Part shown: positions 35,454 through 45,704 of the stretch, in pieces
Numbering within the stretch: position 1 is the stretch's first letter
How the letters are laid out: each line of letters starts with the position of its first letter
Assembly: GCA_019426215.1 (NCBI GenBank)
Contig: CM033399.1
Location: 19,211,009 to 19,275,008, forward strand
Length of the DNA: 64,000 bases
Reading direction: 5' to 3'
From: Buddleja alternifolia
Lineage: Eukaryota; Streptophyta; Magnoliopsida; Lamiales; Scrophulariaceae
The notes under the pieces: model-generated
The model's input: the letters and a program-made list of their open reading frames with translations, nothing else
Database searches by the model: none
What the model was told of the DNA's origin: nothing
Made by a program: the position numbers and the translations under genes

Positions 35454-35754
35454 GAAAGGGATCGTCAGACTCGTAATTACGAGCGGCCCAACAAAAGAAA
35501 GGGATCGTCAAACTCGTAATTACGAGCGGCCCAACAAAAGAAAGGGATCGTCAGACTCGTAATTACGAGCGGCCCAGCAAAAGAAAGAGATCGTCAGACT
35601 CGTAATTACGAGCGGCCTAACAAAAGAAAGGGATCGTCAGACTCGTAATTACGAGCAGCCCAGCAAAAGAAAGGGATTGTCAGACTCGTAATTACGAGCA
35701 GCCCAGCAAAAGAAAGGGATCTTCAGACTCCTAATTACGAGCAGCCCAGCAAAA

Positions 35755-36436
35755 GCACCCAAAGATGGCAATCGCCGTAAAATTCATATAGAAGATAGAA
35801 TCAAATAAACTCTGGGGTCGTACATCGTGAATGACCCAAGATAGAAGATCACATTTTTAACTCTTTAGTCTAATTAGACCTAACTCTGAGGTCGTATGTC
35901 GTGAACGACCCAAGATAGATGATTCAGACTTGTAATTACGAGCAGCCTATCAATGAAAGAGGTGTCAGACTCGTAATTACGAGCAGCCTATCAATGCATA
36001 TCACAAAAATGATAATTATCGTTGGGACTATGAACGCAGTAATGACGACCCTTGTAATAACGAGTGAGACAAAAATTATCGGCATAATGATGGCCCTCGT
36101 AATAACGATCGAAGAAGAGGAAGTATGAAGCCAATAGAGTCGAGGTGTTAAACGAAGCGGTGAAGAATCAGATGGAAAGTTTGGACAAAGAAAAAAAAAA
36201 TAGAGAAACGAGGGCAATGTTAAAAATACACGAGGTATAAACATGTGATTCCCAAGAAAATATATAACGAGAAGATAGAATCAAACAAACGGTCTCAGAC
36301 TTCCAAAAACAAGTGAAACATACTTAAAACATGTGAATTCAATGATTACAAAATCAAAATGAACATTGCATTAAAAAGATTTAATTGTCTGAAAAGCCAC
36401 ACACGGCTCAAAAGATAACATAAAGATAAGAACAAA
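35755..36436. other. Non-coding interior of the antisense-gene element
   Basis: No ORF supported. Contains two degenerate satellite units near 35929-35997 and several free CTCGT/ACGAG words. It is the 3' flank of the antisense gene. Confidence 0.5.
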
Positions 36437-38835
36437 TCAAGGGTCAACAGTAGCATCGTCCTCGGCTCCTTGGTTTGATGATTGAGCTGGGTTTGTAGGA
36501 GGAACATACCACAGGGCCAAAGGGGAAAATTCTGGAAATTCGTTAGGTTCGATGTCTGGGTCATCAGCTGAGAACGAATCACGAAGCAGCTTGCGATTGT
36601 CACACTGTTCTAGGCAGCTTATATCAAAATCTTCCCTGAAAGCTGCCAGACGGGTGCCATAATCGATGCATTTGTAGAATCCATCCTTCTTGTCCTTTAG
36701 GGCCTTGGAGAGCAGAAGGCGATCGAAGATGGTCGAGTTCATGAAATCGCGCGCCCCCCCGAGGCGGCTCTCAGCTAAAGAGTTAGCATACTGCTGAGAA
36801 GCAGTGAACTCGTTCCTTCCATCTTCTTTTCCCATCTCGTATGCCTCGTTCCTCTTTTTTTCCAGTCTTTCAACACGAGTTGAAAACTCGTTGCAATCTA
36901 CCTTCAGTCGGTTGTTTGCCTCATGAAGAGATGCTAAAGACTGTTGATAATTCTCTCTATCAGCCATCATTTGCCTGCTCATTTCTAGCAGTTCCTTTTT
37001 CATGGCCTCAGAGGCCTCTTTTTCAGCAGTGTGACTGGCAACCATTTCGGCCGATTGAGCAACGGCAACCGCCTTTTCTTCCTTAAAACCTGCGCAGCAT
37101 AGGGCAAGGTCGTGTGCACACACTGCTGCCTATATATGAATTGAAACATGTTATATATATAAAAACAAATAAATTATTTGAAATTATTTGACGAATGAGT
37201 TGAGTATGTACGAGTCATACCTTCATTAAATGCCCAGCCAGCATCTTCTCTACAGTAGCATACGACTGTTCGATTAAAATAGCCTTGTCCCAGGGAAGTA
37301 ACATGTTCTTATACATCTCATGAGCAACACTCATTCCCTGGGGCCCAGACAGAACAGAGCTATCTGGATAGATTCTCCAATTGGGGACAATAGGCTCTGC
37401 ATTTGGCTTCTCTTCGCAACGACTTGCTACGCGGTAGGTTCGGTAGTCCTTCAAAGCAAGGGACTCCAATTTATCCACTATAGCTACCAATTCTGGACGA
37501 GTTCTAGGTAGGACTCGTTCCTCTTCCGAAGACGACTCTCTTCGACGTTTCTGAAGGGTTAGGTCTGATCGGTGTGGTCGTTGTGAACCGGGGACCACAT
37601 GGAGGGATCCATTTCGGGCTCCTTCTCACCTATGCTATCATCTACAAGTATTGGTTCATTGATAGCTAGAGTCGTTCCTTTTGAACGAGGAGCAGGAAGT
37701 TCAAGTGGCCGAGTGACGGGAGTAGTGAGGTTAACACCACGAGAACCGAAGGCTGACCCCTCGATCATTTCCCTGGATGGTGGAAGAGATGGCTCGTCCA
37801 TGGGTTGTTTGCCTCGTGATGATGTAGGAGTGGGGGACCCACCTTCTTCTTTTGCCCTAAGAGTATCGAGACGAGCACGACGGGTGGCCATTTCTACAAA
37901 AAAGAAGGAAACAAAATTTCACATTCAAAAAGTAATAAACGAGTTAACAATATAGAGGTAATAAGCTTACCCAAATCTGGAACACTTGAGATCGGAGCAG
38001 AACTTATCCCACAGGACACGAGTATAGACTCGTTCATAAGTTTGGAGACTTGATAGGGATATTCAACTAGCTCCGCTAAAAACCCCTGTCCCCAACTGGG
38101 ATTTCCTATCTCTGCCTCAAGAGGTTTCATGCGCCATGGCCTAGGTACTAGCCAACTCTTACCTTTCGGGGGAGAAATGAAAATGTATTTATCTTTCCAA
38201 ACCCCGAACGAGTCGCGAGTTTCTTCTTGAAACTTCGCGTCTTGTTTGGGGGTAAAGAAGAAAAAACCCCTAGAATTGGCCACTCGACGTCTATTGAGAT
38301 AAAACATCCTATGAAAATTATCTAAACTGACATCCTTACCAAAAGCAGTCATCAAAATGATAAAAAGAACTATGTGCCTGTACGAGTTGGGTAGCAATTG
38401 GGTCGGACACAGACCATAGGAAAGAAACAGATTATTAATAAACTTATGCAAGGGAAACCTAACCCCCGAGATTAAGTGTGCAATGTGAAAAGTACAAAAT
38501 CCTACAGGGGGCCTATACATACGATCTGACGAAGTAGGGAATCGGATTTCATAATCTTGAGGAATAAAATATTTTACTCTCAACTCGTTTTCCCTAGACG
38601 ACTTTACTATAGAGATATCTTCTAACCAAGTGATATTAGGGTTAACGTTAACCGGACCCTCTAAATCTACAGTACCCTCGTAAGTTACAGGCTGGCCTAC
38701 TGGTTCGTTACGGATACTAATCTCTTCAACTAAACGATCCAATCCATCTGACCCAACCGGTTTATTACTCGTAGAGGCGGACGAGTCTTCGACCTCGTTG
38801 TTACTTACCGACGACTGAGACCTTAAACGAGCCAT
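36437..38835 (-). pseudogene. Antisense retroelement gene, 'putative gypsy type transposon' family, three exons, one frameshift
   Basis: Probable exons are 38835-37971, about 37893-37221, and 37129-36439, with GT-AG junctions GG|GTAAGC, GTAG|AAATGG, AAG|GTATGA and ATAG|GCAGCA. Exon 1 starts MARLRSQSS. At about residues 115-230 it has the PPVGFCTFH...LISGVRFPLHKF...NSYRHIVLF pattern of the Transposase_28 family. Exon 2 is serine- and proline-rich; it reads into a stop at 37559 while the following coding continues in another frame from about 37598, so one frameshift is present, or a tiny unseen intron. Exon 3 is a coiled-coil-like segment (KEASEAMKKELLEMSRQMM ... RVERLEKKRNEAYEM) with an acidic tail. 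It runs opposite to the LTR transcript. Its function is not established; a DNA- or RNA-binding accessory role is inference. Confidence 0.7.
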
Positions 38836-39510
38836 AATATAAAAAGATATAAGGATAAGAAAATGAAAACTAGAAATACCTATGGAATATACTCGTACGA
38901 GATGAGAGAACACGAGATCTGGGGATGAACTTCAAACACTAACGACCGTTCTTCAATGAAAAGAAAAGTTCTCTCTTTATAAACAACAGAAACTCTCAAA
39001 AAGTCTCTCTCTAAAATGTAAAAGTGAAAGTAAAGTGTTTTAACAAAGGTTCTATTTATAGGAAAAAGTGATGATAGATGTAACGATTGGGATTAGTCTG
39101 TAAAAACATGACCGATGGACGAGATGACATAACCCCTGACATTCCAAAAAGTAACCGCTATAAGCACCTGCTACACTGACAGACGTGTCAGTTACGAGAA
39201 GTCGTGCTACGAAAAGGTATGCATATTTATGATAAGTGGCACGCCACCGTTTACACAGAAATGGAGCTAAACAGTAATGATTGAAGAAACGTGATTATTC
39301 ATTAATGGAAGGAGGAAGACATGAGTATTTATTATCAAGAGACGTGATTTATCAATAGATAAAAATAACTAAATCATGCAATGCTCATCTGTATACTCGT
39401 AGTCGAATACGAGTACAGATCTTTGAAATAGAATTGATAATCTACTTCTTCAGCATGAATTCAAGTCGTAATACGACTAACTCTTCAAACTGATGAAGTG
39501 GGGGACTTAA
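38836..39510 (-). promoter_or_regulatory. Likely promoter region of the antisense gene
   Basis: This 675-bp stretch lies between the antisense start codon and the 3' LTR. TTTATAAAGAGAG (minus strand, near 38982-38970) and TATAAATAG (near 39061-39053) are TATA-like. Words ACGAG/CTCGT recur eight times or so, with related TCGTAATACGA near 39464. Promoter role is inferred from position. Confidence 0.4.
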
Positions 39511-40061
39511 TGATATAATAAAATAGGAGATAAAGCCCAATAGGAGCTGAATAAGGAACCCAGGCCCAACAGAGGCCCAAAAACCGAATTGCTAGACTAG
39601 GTCCGCGCTAAGTAACAATACCGGGTCGGGTCATTCCTTGACCCAACCCCACAAATACGAGTCATCCACCGTCCATTAGTGCCACTTGTTAGCATCCAAT
39701 GAATGCCCAACAACCATTGGTACAGAGTGTGCACTATAAATACCCCCCTCATAACATTTATTAGGGGTTGGAATCTCTAGAATATTCTCTCAAGAATTAG
39801 CCTCGTACGTTCATTAATAACGAGTCTACAGACTGAGAAGTACGTTCCTTTATACTTACAAATTCGGAGACTAGATTCGTTCACTGAGTACGACCCTGTA
39901 CACAATAACCGATATAGAACTACGTTGGCTTTATCCTAATTAGGTACGTAGGTAGCTTAATTATCATTGAGTGCAGCCATAATTCTTCATCATCATACTC
40001 GTGGAGTGAGTCGTGTCATTGCAGACTGAGAAACTTGGGTCCCCGAATTTGGGTTAAATCA
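39511..40061 (+). repeat. 3' LTR of the antisense-gene element
   Basis: 551 bp, about 22 differences from the 5' LTR by eye, most of them transitions. Confidence 0.92.
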
Positions 40062-40853
40062 CATGTATATCTCCACGCTCCCTCAACATTTATTCATATT
40101 GCAGGTCAACCCATTTACTCACATCACGCAACTAGGACACAGAGAAAAGTTTCAAACCCTTTGGTATTTTCAGTCTAACTATTGAGTGCAAATTTTTGCA
40201 AACTTGAACACTGAGATGCAAACGGGTTCTTGTTCCACAGAAGTCAGCATAAGATGGTTAATAGGCATGTGCAACAAAAAACGACTCAAGAAGAATGAAG
40301 GTCATTTATCTCGGTGCCTCCTCTCGTGGGATTTTAGCATGGTTCACCACACTCAAGAGGATCGACCTCAAATTCCTTTATATGGAGACCAACCACATGT
40401 TCAGGAGATGCCACATGTCCAAGAAAAATACCACATGTCCCAACTATTGGGAAGGTGCCCTCGAGGTCAATGAGGAGTTAGAATATAAGGCACTAGTTTG
40501 TATCGTACAACCTATTAATAATATAAAAGCAATAATATGTTGTTCATATAATTCTTAATGACATATATAAATCTTAAATGAATAATTAGTCCATGTTGTT
40601 AGGTGTTATGCCCTCCATGCCATTGAGTAATTAGATTTAAGAGGGCGTTTAATTTATATTGTATGAACATTATTATTGATTAATAAAAGACATTGAATTT
40701 GTTCTTATAAACCTAATTATGGCATTTAATGTATCGAACAAATAGGTTCTTAAGATTAAGGTGTACTTACCACTGCTTATTTGATAAGTAGGAGCACTGG
40801 TGGAGTTAAGTGCTTGATCTTATAAAGACGGATCGTGAGTTAAAAAAATCTAA
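40062..40853. other. Spacer; possible broken LTR start
   Basis: No gene supported. Around 40597, TGTTAGGTGTTATGCCCTC resembles the start of the solo LTR family at 55954 (GGTTAGGATTATGCCCTC), so the CACTA element may have inserted into an old LTR of a related family. Weak. Confidence 0.35.
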
Positions 40854-40884
40854 CACTACTACAAAAATACATTATTATAGCGCA

Positions 40885-41095
40885 CCTATTACAGCGATTT
40901 TGGTAAAACCGCTGAATGGAGGTACCTATTACAGCGGTTGATGGGGAACCGCTATAATAGGTAAGGCCTATTACAGCGGTTCATCTTTGAATCGCTATAA
41001 TAGGTTGTGCATTAACCTATTACAGCGGTTCAAGGTGAACCGCTGTAATAGGTCCTGCCTATTATAGTGGTTCAGAAGTGAACAATTGTAATAGG
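40885..41095. repeat. CACTA subterminal hairpin repeats
   Basis: Five units start at 40885, 40925, 40967, 41016 and 41058, each beginning CCTATTACAGCG or a variant. Units 2-5 end with the near-complement, such as AACCGCTATAATAGG, so each can fold into a hairpin of about 15 bp stem with a short loop. The fifth has decayed (ATAGTGG for ACAGCGG). Subterminal repeats of this sort bind the TNPA-like protein in En/Spm elements. Confidence 0.85.
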
Positions 41096-41139
41096 TAGCG
41101 GTTCACTAGGGTAATTAACACTCGGCCATCTCCTTCCCC

Positions 41140-41354
41140 CCTCCCCTCTATTTCATCTCTCTCTCTACTCTCGGTCTCTCTCTCTCTATATACAAGCTCA
41201 GCACCACCACCACCACCATCCCCCATTTCGTCTCTCTCTCTCTTTCTCTCCATACACAAACAAAGAGAAGTCGGCCTCTACCACCACCACCACCACCGCA
41301 TAGTGGCGCCGCCTCTACCACCACCACCACCGTAAGCTTCTTCTCTCTCTCTTT

Positions 41355-41393
<39 letters not shown>

Positions 41394-41588
41394 CATGTAT
41401 ATGTTCTCTCCCTATATATAAATATATAACTCTCTCTCTCTATAGCACAGCCGCCGCCACCACAGCCGCCGCCGTCACCACCGCCGCCACCGTCACCACC
41501 GCCGCCACCTCCACCACCACCACCACCACCATTTTAGTTTGTGCGAATTTGGGGTAAGTTTTTTAGATAAATATATATATATATATAT
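41140..41588. repeat. CT-rich and CCACCA/GCCGCC microsatellites, TA tract
   Basis: CT-rich runs alternate with CACCAC and GCCGCC repeats up to 41531, followed by GTGCGAATTTGGGGTAAG and a TA tract at about 41572-41588. GTGCGAATTTGGGGTAA recurs at 57821, after the nested insertions, so part of the CACTA interior is duplicated. A CT-rich leader plus a donor-like GGGGTAAG suggest a transposon 5'-UTR exon; that is inference. Confidence 0.6.
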
Positions 41589-43355
41589 TGTTAGGAATTT
41601 CATATTAGATGTTTTGATGATGACAAATAGGACTTCCTGTTAGACCCCGAAAAGTGTAAAAGCTTTCATAGAATGTTATGTATAAGTACCTGAAAGCTTA
41701 TTTATCTTAGGCTTATAGTATTTATCTTTGTAGAATTCTTTAGACTAAGTATGTGACACTAAATCACTTAGGAGAATTCTGGGTGAGTCTACCAAGTGAT
41801 GAAGGTGAAGATCAAGCGTCTGAAGCTACGATAGATAAAGATATCTTGAAGCGTCCGTCAAACGCTTTAGGGATTATCCCAGTGCTCAAACTACGAATGG
41901 ATAACTCAGGACGAATACTCAACATCAAGTGAAATGACGGAATTCTCAGTGAGACCATCAAGACAAGATTGAAGAGTAAGCGTCTGAAATAAAGAGAAGA
42001 AACTCAGGATCAGTCCAAGCGTCTGTCCAATACACGAGAATAACTATTCTCTTCAGCAAGCGTCCAAAAGGTTAAACCAACACAACCTACAAAGAACGTA
42101 ACCTGAAAACTCAAACCCAAAACTATCCAAAGACTTAAAAATGCATGAATCAAACGGACGAATTATTTCCAACGGAAATAAGACAAGATGCATTAAAAGT
42201 CGGATAAGTGCTATTAAAATATAAGCACTATAACGTATGGGTAAACCATTCTTTTGACCGAAACTGTCAGAAGTTATGAAACCAAGAACATGCCTAACTA
42301 ATTAAGTATACCCAAAGTTAGAAATGTCTGAACTCAAGGAATGTTTGGGGAAACGAGACTCCAACCGTGTCAAACGGACAAAAACCACCAATACCTTATA
42401 AATAGCTCTTTCAACAAACAAGTAAAGTGACACACACAAAAAACAAAAAAAAATATACCTACTTTGTTGAAGGAAAAGCTTACTGAAAATCATAGCCAAA
42501 TATCCATATAAGCTTTTCACAAATATTCCAGAGACAGTCACCCATATCTCAAATCTCTTTTTAAGAAGAACCTACACTACCATTGAGATATCCCCAAGTT
42601 GTTTGAACTTTCCAAAAACAAACAAACCCGTGACCAAAACCATCAACACCTTTCATCTGAGTGAGAAAGCTGGTTGACTTGCAAGAAATATTTTTGTGTA
42701 AAAGAAGCTTGTTGAAGTTGATCTCTATTGGAGCTGAAATCTGTGTGACCAAGGAGTTCCGAGATCAAGAGTAACTTGCACCATTTCTGAGTGAAAGAAG
42801 CAAGGGGATAGAAGGTCTTTAGTGGAGCTGAAATCTGTGTGGCCAAGGAGTTCCGAGATCATATCCAATCTTCCTCTATCTTGTAGAAGTCTCTGTGTGA
42901 CTCTTCGATAATCATCATAGTGGAAAACCTCCCTGATAAAAGGAGAAGAAGGACGTAGCTGGGATTACATCACCCAGTGAACCTTACAAATATCTTGTGT
43001 CATTTACCTCTTTACGCATTCATTGTTTTACTGCTTTACTATTCATATTGCATACATTCTGATAAAGTTTTAAAACAACTAAGCGACTACTTTCGATTAA
43101 CTAACTGAACGCTAAGCTATTAAATACTTCCGCTGTGCTAACTCTGATTTAGTGACTAAACTCTGCCCTACTTTGGTAAGCGTTGAAATCACCGAGTCTA
43201 AGTTAACGTTTCTCAAGCGCCACATCCAGCGCTTAAACTTGTCAAGCGTTCAAATACTTCAAAGTGATACGAACTTTTAAGAAGTCGAAAAAGACTTCAG
43301 GGTCTATTCAACCCCCCCCCTTCTAGACCCTTTCGTATACCACTTGGGACCAACA
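41589..43355 (+). repeat. 5' LTR of the Sirevirus-like element
   Basis: 1767 bp. Contains a 37-bp internal repeat, GGAGCTGAAATCTGTGTG followed by CCAAGGAGTTCCGAG, at 42730 and 42824. TATAAATAG near 42396 is a likely TATA box. About 13 AGCG/CGCT words. Confidence 0.93.
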
Positions 43356-43357
43356 AG

Positions 43358-43371
43358 TGGTATCAGAGCGG
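43358..43371 (+). promoter_or_regulatory. Primer-binding site (initiator-Met tRNA type)
   Basis: TGGTATCAGAGCGG two bases after the 5' LTR; complementary to the 3' end of plant initiator-Met tRNA. Confidence 0.85.
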
Positions 43372-43476
43372 TTGAAGTTGAAACCTAAGCGTTTCCAAGC
43401 GTAACTGCTTGTTCAGATCCATTTTTTTTAAATTTTTTTTTATATATAGTCGCTTTAAAATTACTTTAAATTCTTC

Positions 43477-44766
43477 ATGGCATTCTCTAAAGTTCCCAAG
43501 TTGACCGAGTCAAATTATGACTCTTGGAAGGTTAAAGCGTTTACTTATTTGTGTTCATGTGATGATGAAATGTGTGATATCATTTCAGATGGGCCAATCA
43601 AAATATACAAAGTTATCACCAGAGCGCCCGAAGCCACAGAAGAAACACCTGACAGTTATGTGGAGAAGCCCAAACAAGAATGGTCCACCGATGAGCGTCG
43701 ACGAGCCAATCTAGACAATGTCGGTCGGAATGCATTATACACAGCCATTGGTGACAATGACAACTTATTCAACAAAGTCAAATCATGCAATACAACTAAA
43801 GAAATTTGGGTTAAGTTGGCTACTATTTGTGGTGGCTCAGCACAAATAAAGGAAAACAAATTATCAATTGGCAAAGAAAAATTCAACGGCTTCAAGATGC
43901 TACCTAATGAGACGCTAGAGCAATTAGACATGAGGTTTACAGCTCTTGTCACTGAACTAACATCTCTGGGTATGGAACTACAAAATCGAGAAACAGTGGT
44001 CAAAATCTTTAGAAGTCTCCCAAGCAGATTCCTGATGAAAACAACTGCAATGAGAGAATCAAACAATCTGGACAGCCTAACTCCAGAAGATGCTTTCTCA
44101 GAACTCAAAGCATTTGAGTTTGAGCTGAATTCGGCCAGTGATGCAGTAAGTAATCCAGTGATCGAATCTGGAGCGCTAATGGCATCAATCAAAGGAAAAT
44201 CTATCAAAGAAAAAGGCTCGGATATAAGTGAGGAAGAAGAACTGGCGCTTCTAAATAGATTCAGGAAATTCCTGAAATATGAAAAGAAGGGAAACAGTCC
44301 TAAGCACCCAGGACAAAGTTCATATCAAGCGCTTCCTCAAATACAACCACAATATCAAGCGCCTCACTATCCTGCGTCCTCCTCCCTAGCGCCAATTCAA
44401 TATCAAACTCCTTCTCAGCAAGATCTCTCAGCGCCTGCAGCGTTAAACCAACGATCCACAAGATTAACAAACGAACAAAAGATGAAGACCAATCTTTGTT
44501 ACAACTGCAGGAGACCAGGGCATTTCCAAGTTAATTGCCCATATCCAAATGTGTCTAAACCTACAAAGCAAGATCACGCGGATAGAAACCAATTCAGGAG
44601 CAACCTGAGACAACAAGGCTTGCTAGCAGAATCAGAACCTCTCTATACGCCTGAAGAGGACTTGGAATCATCAGATGAAAGCAGCGATGATGAACCATCA
44701 AAGGACTCAGCATTCATTTGTCTCATGGCAAGAGAAAATGAAGCATCTAACGACCTTACCATCTGA
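43477..44766 (+). CDS. gag: Gag of the Sirevirus-like element
   Basis: Structural protein that packages retroelement RNA in cytoplasmic particles. 429 aa. The N terminus (LTESNYDSWKVKAFTYL) and the central helical part match the UBN2/copia-type gag family. A zinc knuckle CYNCRRPGHFQVNC lies at about residues 341-354. A glutamine-, proline- and alanine-rich linker (about 275-325) and an acidic serine-rich tail follow. The stop at 44764-44766 probably comes from a frameshift, because gag-like coding continues in other frames to 45690. Start chosen at MAFSKVPK, 119 bp after the primer site. Confidence 0.88.
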   Translation: MAFSKVPKLTESNYDSWKVKAFTYLCSCDDEMCDIISDGPIKIYKVITRAPEATEETPDSYVEKPKQEWSTDERRRANLDNVGRNALYTAIGDNDNLFNKVKSCNTTKEIWVKLATICGGSAQIKENKLSIGKEKFNGFKMLPNETLEQLDMRFTALVTELTSLGMELQNRETVVKIFRSLPSRFLMKTTAMRESNNLDSLTPEDAFSELKAFEFELNSASDAVSNPVIESGALMASIKGKSIKEKGSDISEEEELALLNRFRKFLKYEKKGNSPKHPGQSSYQALPQIQPQYQAPHYPASSSLAPIQYQTPSQQDLSAPAALNQRSTRLTNEQKMKTNLCYNCRRPGHFQVNCPYPNVSKPTKQDHADRNQFRSNLRQQGLLAESEPLYTPEEDLESSDESSDDEPSKDSAFICLMARENEASNDLTI

Positions 44767-45690
44767 GGTAACCACTGATTTGTATCATCCTCTCTCTTAT
44801 GATGAATTACTTGACAAAGTAAAGGAATATTATACAGATTGTCAAGATGCCACCAAATTATTCCAAAATCACCATGTATTATTTCAGCACTCAGAAGTGA
44901 TAACTTAACGCTCAAAGCAGAGTTGCAAATTCAGCAACAGTGCATTGAGAAAAACCAATCACTCGAGAGTGAAATTACTCAGCTAAAAGGTGATCTTGAT
45001 ATAATAGTCAAAAGAGAAGCTGAAATGGTCGCTAAACTTGCCAAATCAGAGCAGCTTATCTCTTCATTATCAAAAGCGTCTAGAACGCTAGATAATGTGA
45101 CTAAAGTAACCAGGGCATTTGGTGAAAAGACCGGTCTAGGTTTTGATAAATTTAGTTATAAAGCCAAAGCGTCCAATGTTACAACAATCAACAAAGGAAA
45201 AGGTGTAATCTTTGTTGAAGAAAGTTCAATCAGACAAACGCTGAATGAATCAACAAATACTGGTACAAAAGCTAATGATAAAGTCAACACTGACTCAGGC
45301 AAAGGAAAGACCAAAGCGAATGTCTCACAAAAGAAAATATATCCAAACGCTCAAAAAGCTAAGGAGATATTTTCTGCCAGTGAATCAAACGTTAAGCGTC
45401 CCGCACCAAAAGTGCATCCTAAGCCAGTACCAAACAGAATCAAACGTCTATATCCAAAACAATCCAGTTCATATTATCAACACTATGATAATTATGATTA
45501 CGATTATGATTATTACTATAATCAAGGATATTTCTATACATCTAGAAAAAGTATGCAACTCAAAACGAAACCCAAGAAGGCCAATCTTTCTCCCATAGTG
45601 AAGACAAGGCAAATATGGGTTCCGAAAAATCTAATTCACGTCACTAACAAAGAAGGACCCAAAACAAAATGGGTACCTAAAGGAAATTAG
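44767..45690 (+). pseudogene. Gag C-terminal / linker segment, frameshifted
   Basis: Coding resumes in a second frame (HPLSYDELLDKVKEYYTDCQDATKLF, about 44788-44905) and again in a third from about 44900 to 45690. The last part starts with a coiled-coil-like stretch (LTLKAELQIQQQCIEKNQSLESEITQL is its core, about 44905-45070) and then becomes lysine-rich with a tyrosine/aspartate repeat (YDNYDYDYDYYYN near 45484). Two small indels seem enough to explain the frame changes. The alternative is programmed frameshifting, less likely since two shifts lie within 150 bp. Confidence 0.7.
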
Positions 45691-45704
45691 ATCTGCCCTT
45701 TTGA

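Larger units (their letters stand above)
30316..35754. repeat. 43-bp satellite array, split by a nested copia element
   Basis: Nine units with exact 43-bp period start at 30316, 30359, 30402 (resuming at 35454 after the insertion), 35497, 35540, 35583, 35626, 35669 and 35712. Each unit starts GAAAGGGATCGTCAGA and contains the perfect 14-bp palindrome CTCGTAATTACGAG, then CGGCCCAACAAAA. Two more degenerate palindrome units lie near 35929-35997. The array belongs to the interior of the LTR element. Confidence 0.95.
29664..40061 (+). mobile_element. Non-autonomous LTR element with antisense gene and satellite
   Basis: LTRs of 551 bp (29664-30214, 39511-40061) start TGATATAATAAAATAGG and end AAATCA. 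Flanks CAGGT and CATGT match at 4 of 5 positions. The primer-binding region TTGGCGTCGTATGTGGGAA (30216-30234) is close to the TGGCGCCGTCTGTGGGAA type of plant gypsy elements. A purine tract AAGTGGGGGA precedes the 3' LTR. Without the nested copia the element is about 5.35 kb. The interior holds a 43-bp satellite and one antisense spliced gene; no gag or pol is visible. Antisense extra ORFs next to the 3' LTR are known from Tat-lineage (Retand-type) gypsy elements, which makes that lineage the likely source. LTRs are about 96% identical by eye. Confidence 0.88.

Noticed and set aside
35454..35754. CRISPR array (43-bp regular repeat)
   Set aside because: Units are directly tandem with no unique spacers, in a plant retroelement: a satellite.
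40186..40558. Two overlapping plus-strand open frames of 87-95 codons
   Set aside because: No recognisable domain, composition not coding-like, lies in a spacer between elements.
41062..41396. Open frames rich in RERE and VVVV runs
   Set aside because: Translations of CT and CCACCA microsatellites in the CACTA element.
41584..41588. TATAT as proof of target duplication for the 14.3 kb element
   Set aside because: The site is a TA microsatellite, so identical flanks are expected by chance.
42302..42846. Minus-strand open frames repeated at 55143-55428
   Set aside because: Both sets lie in the two LTRs of the Sirevirus-like element; LTR sequence, not genes.
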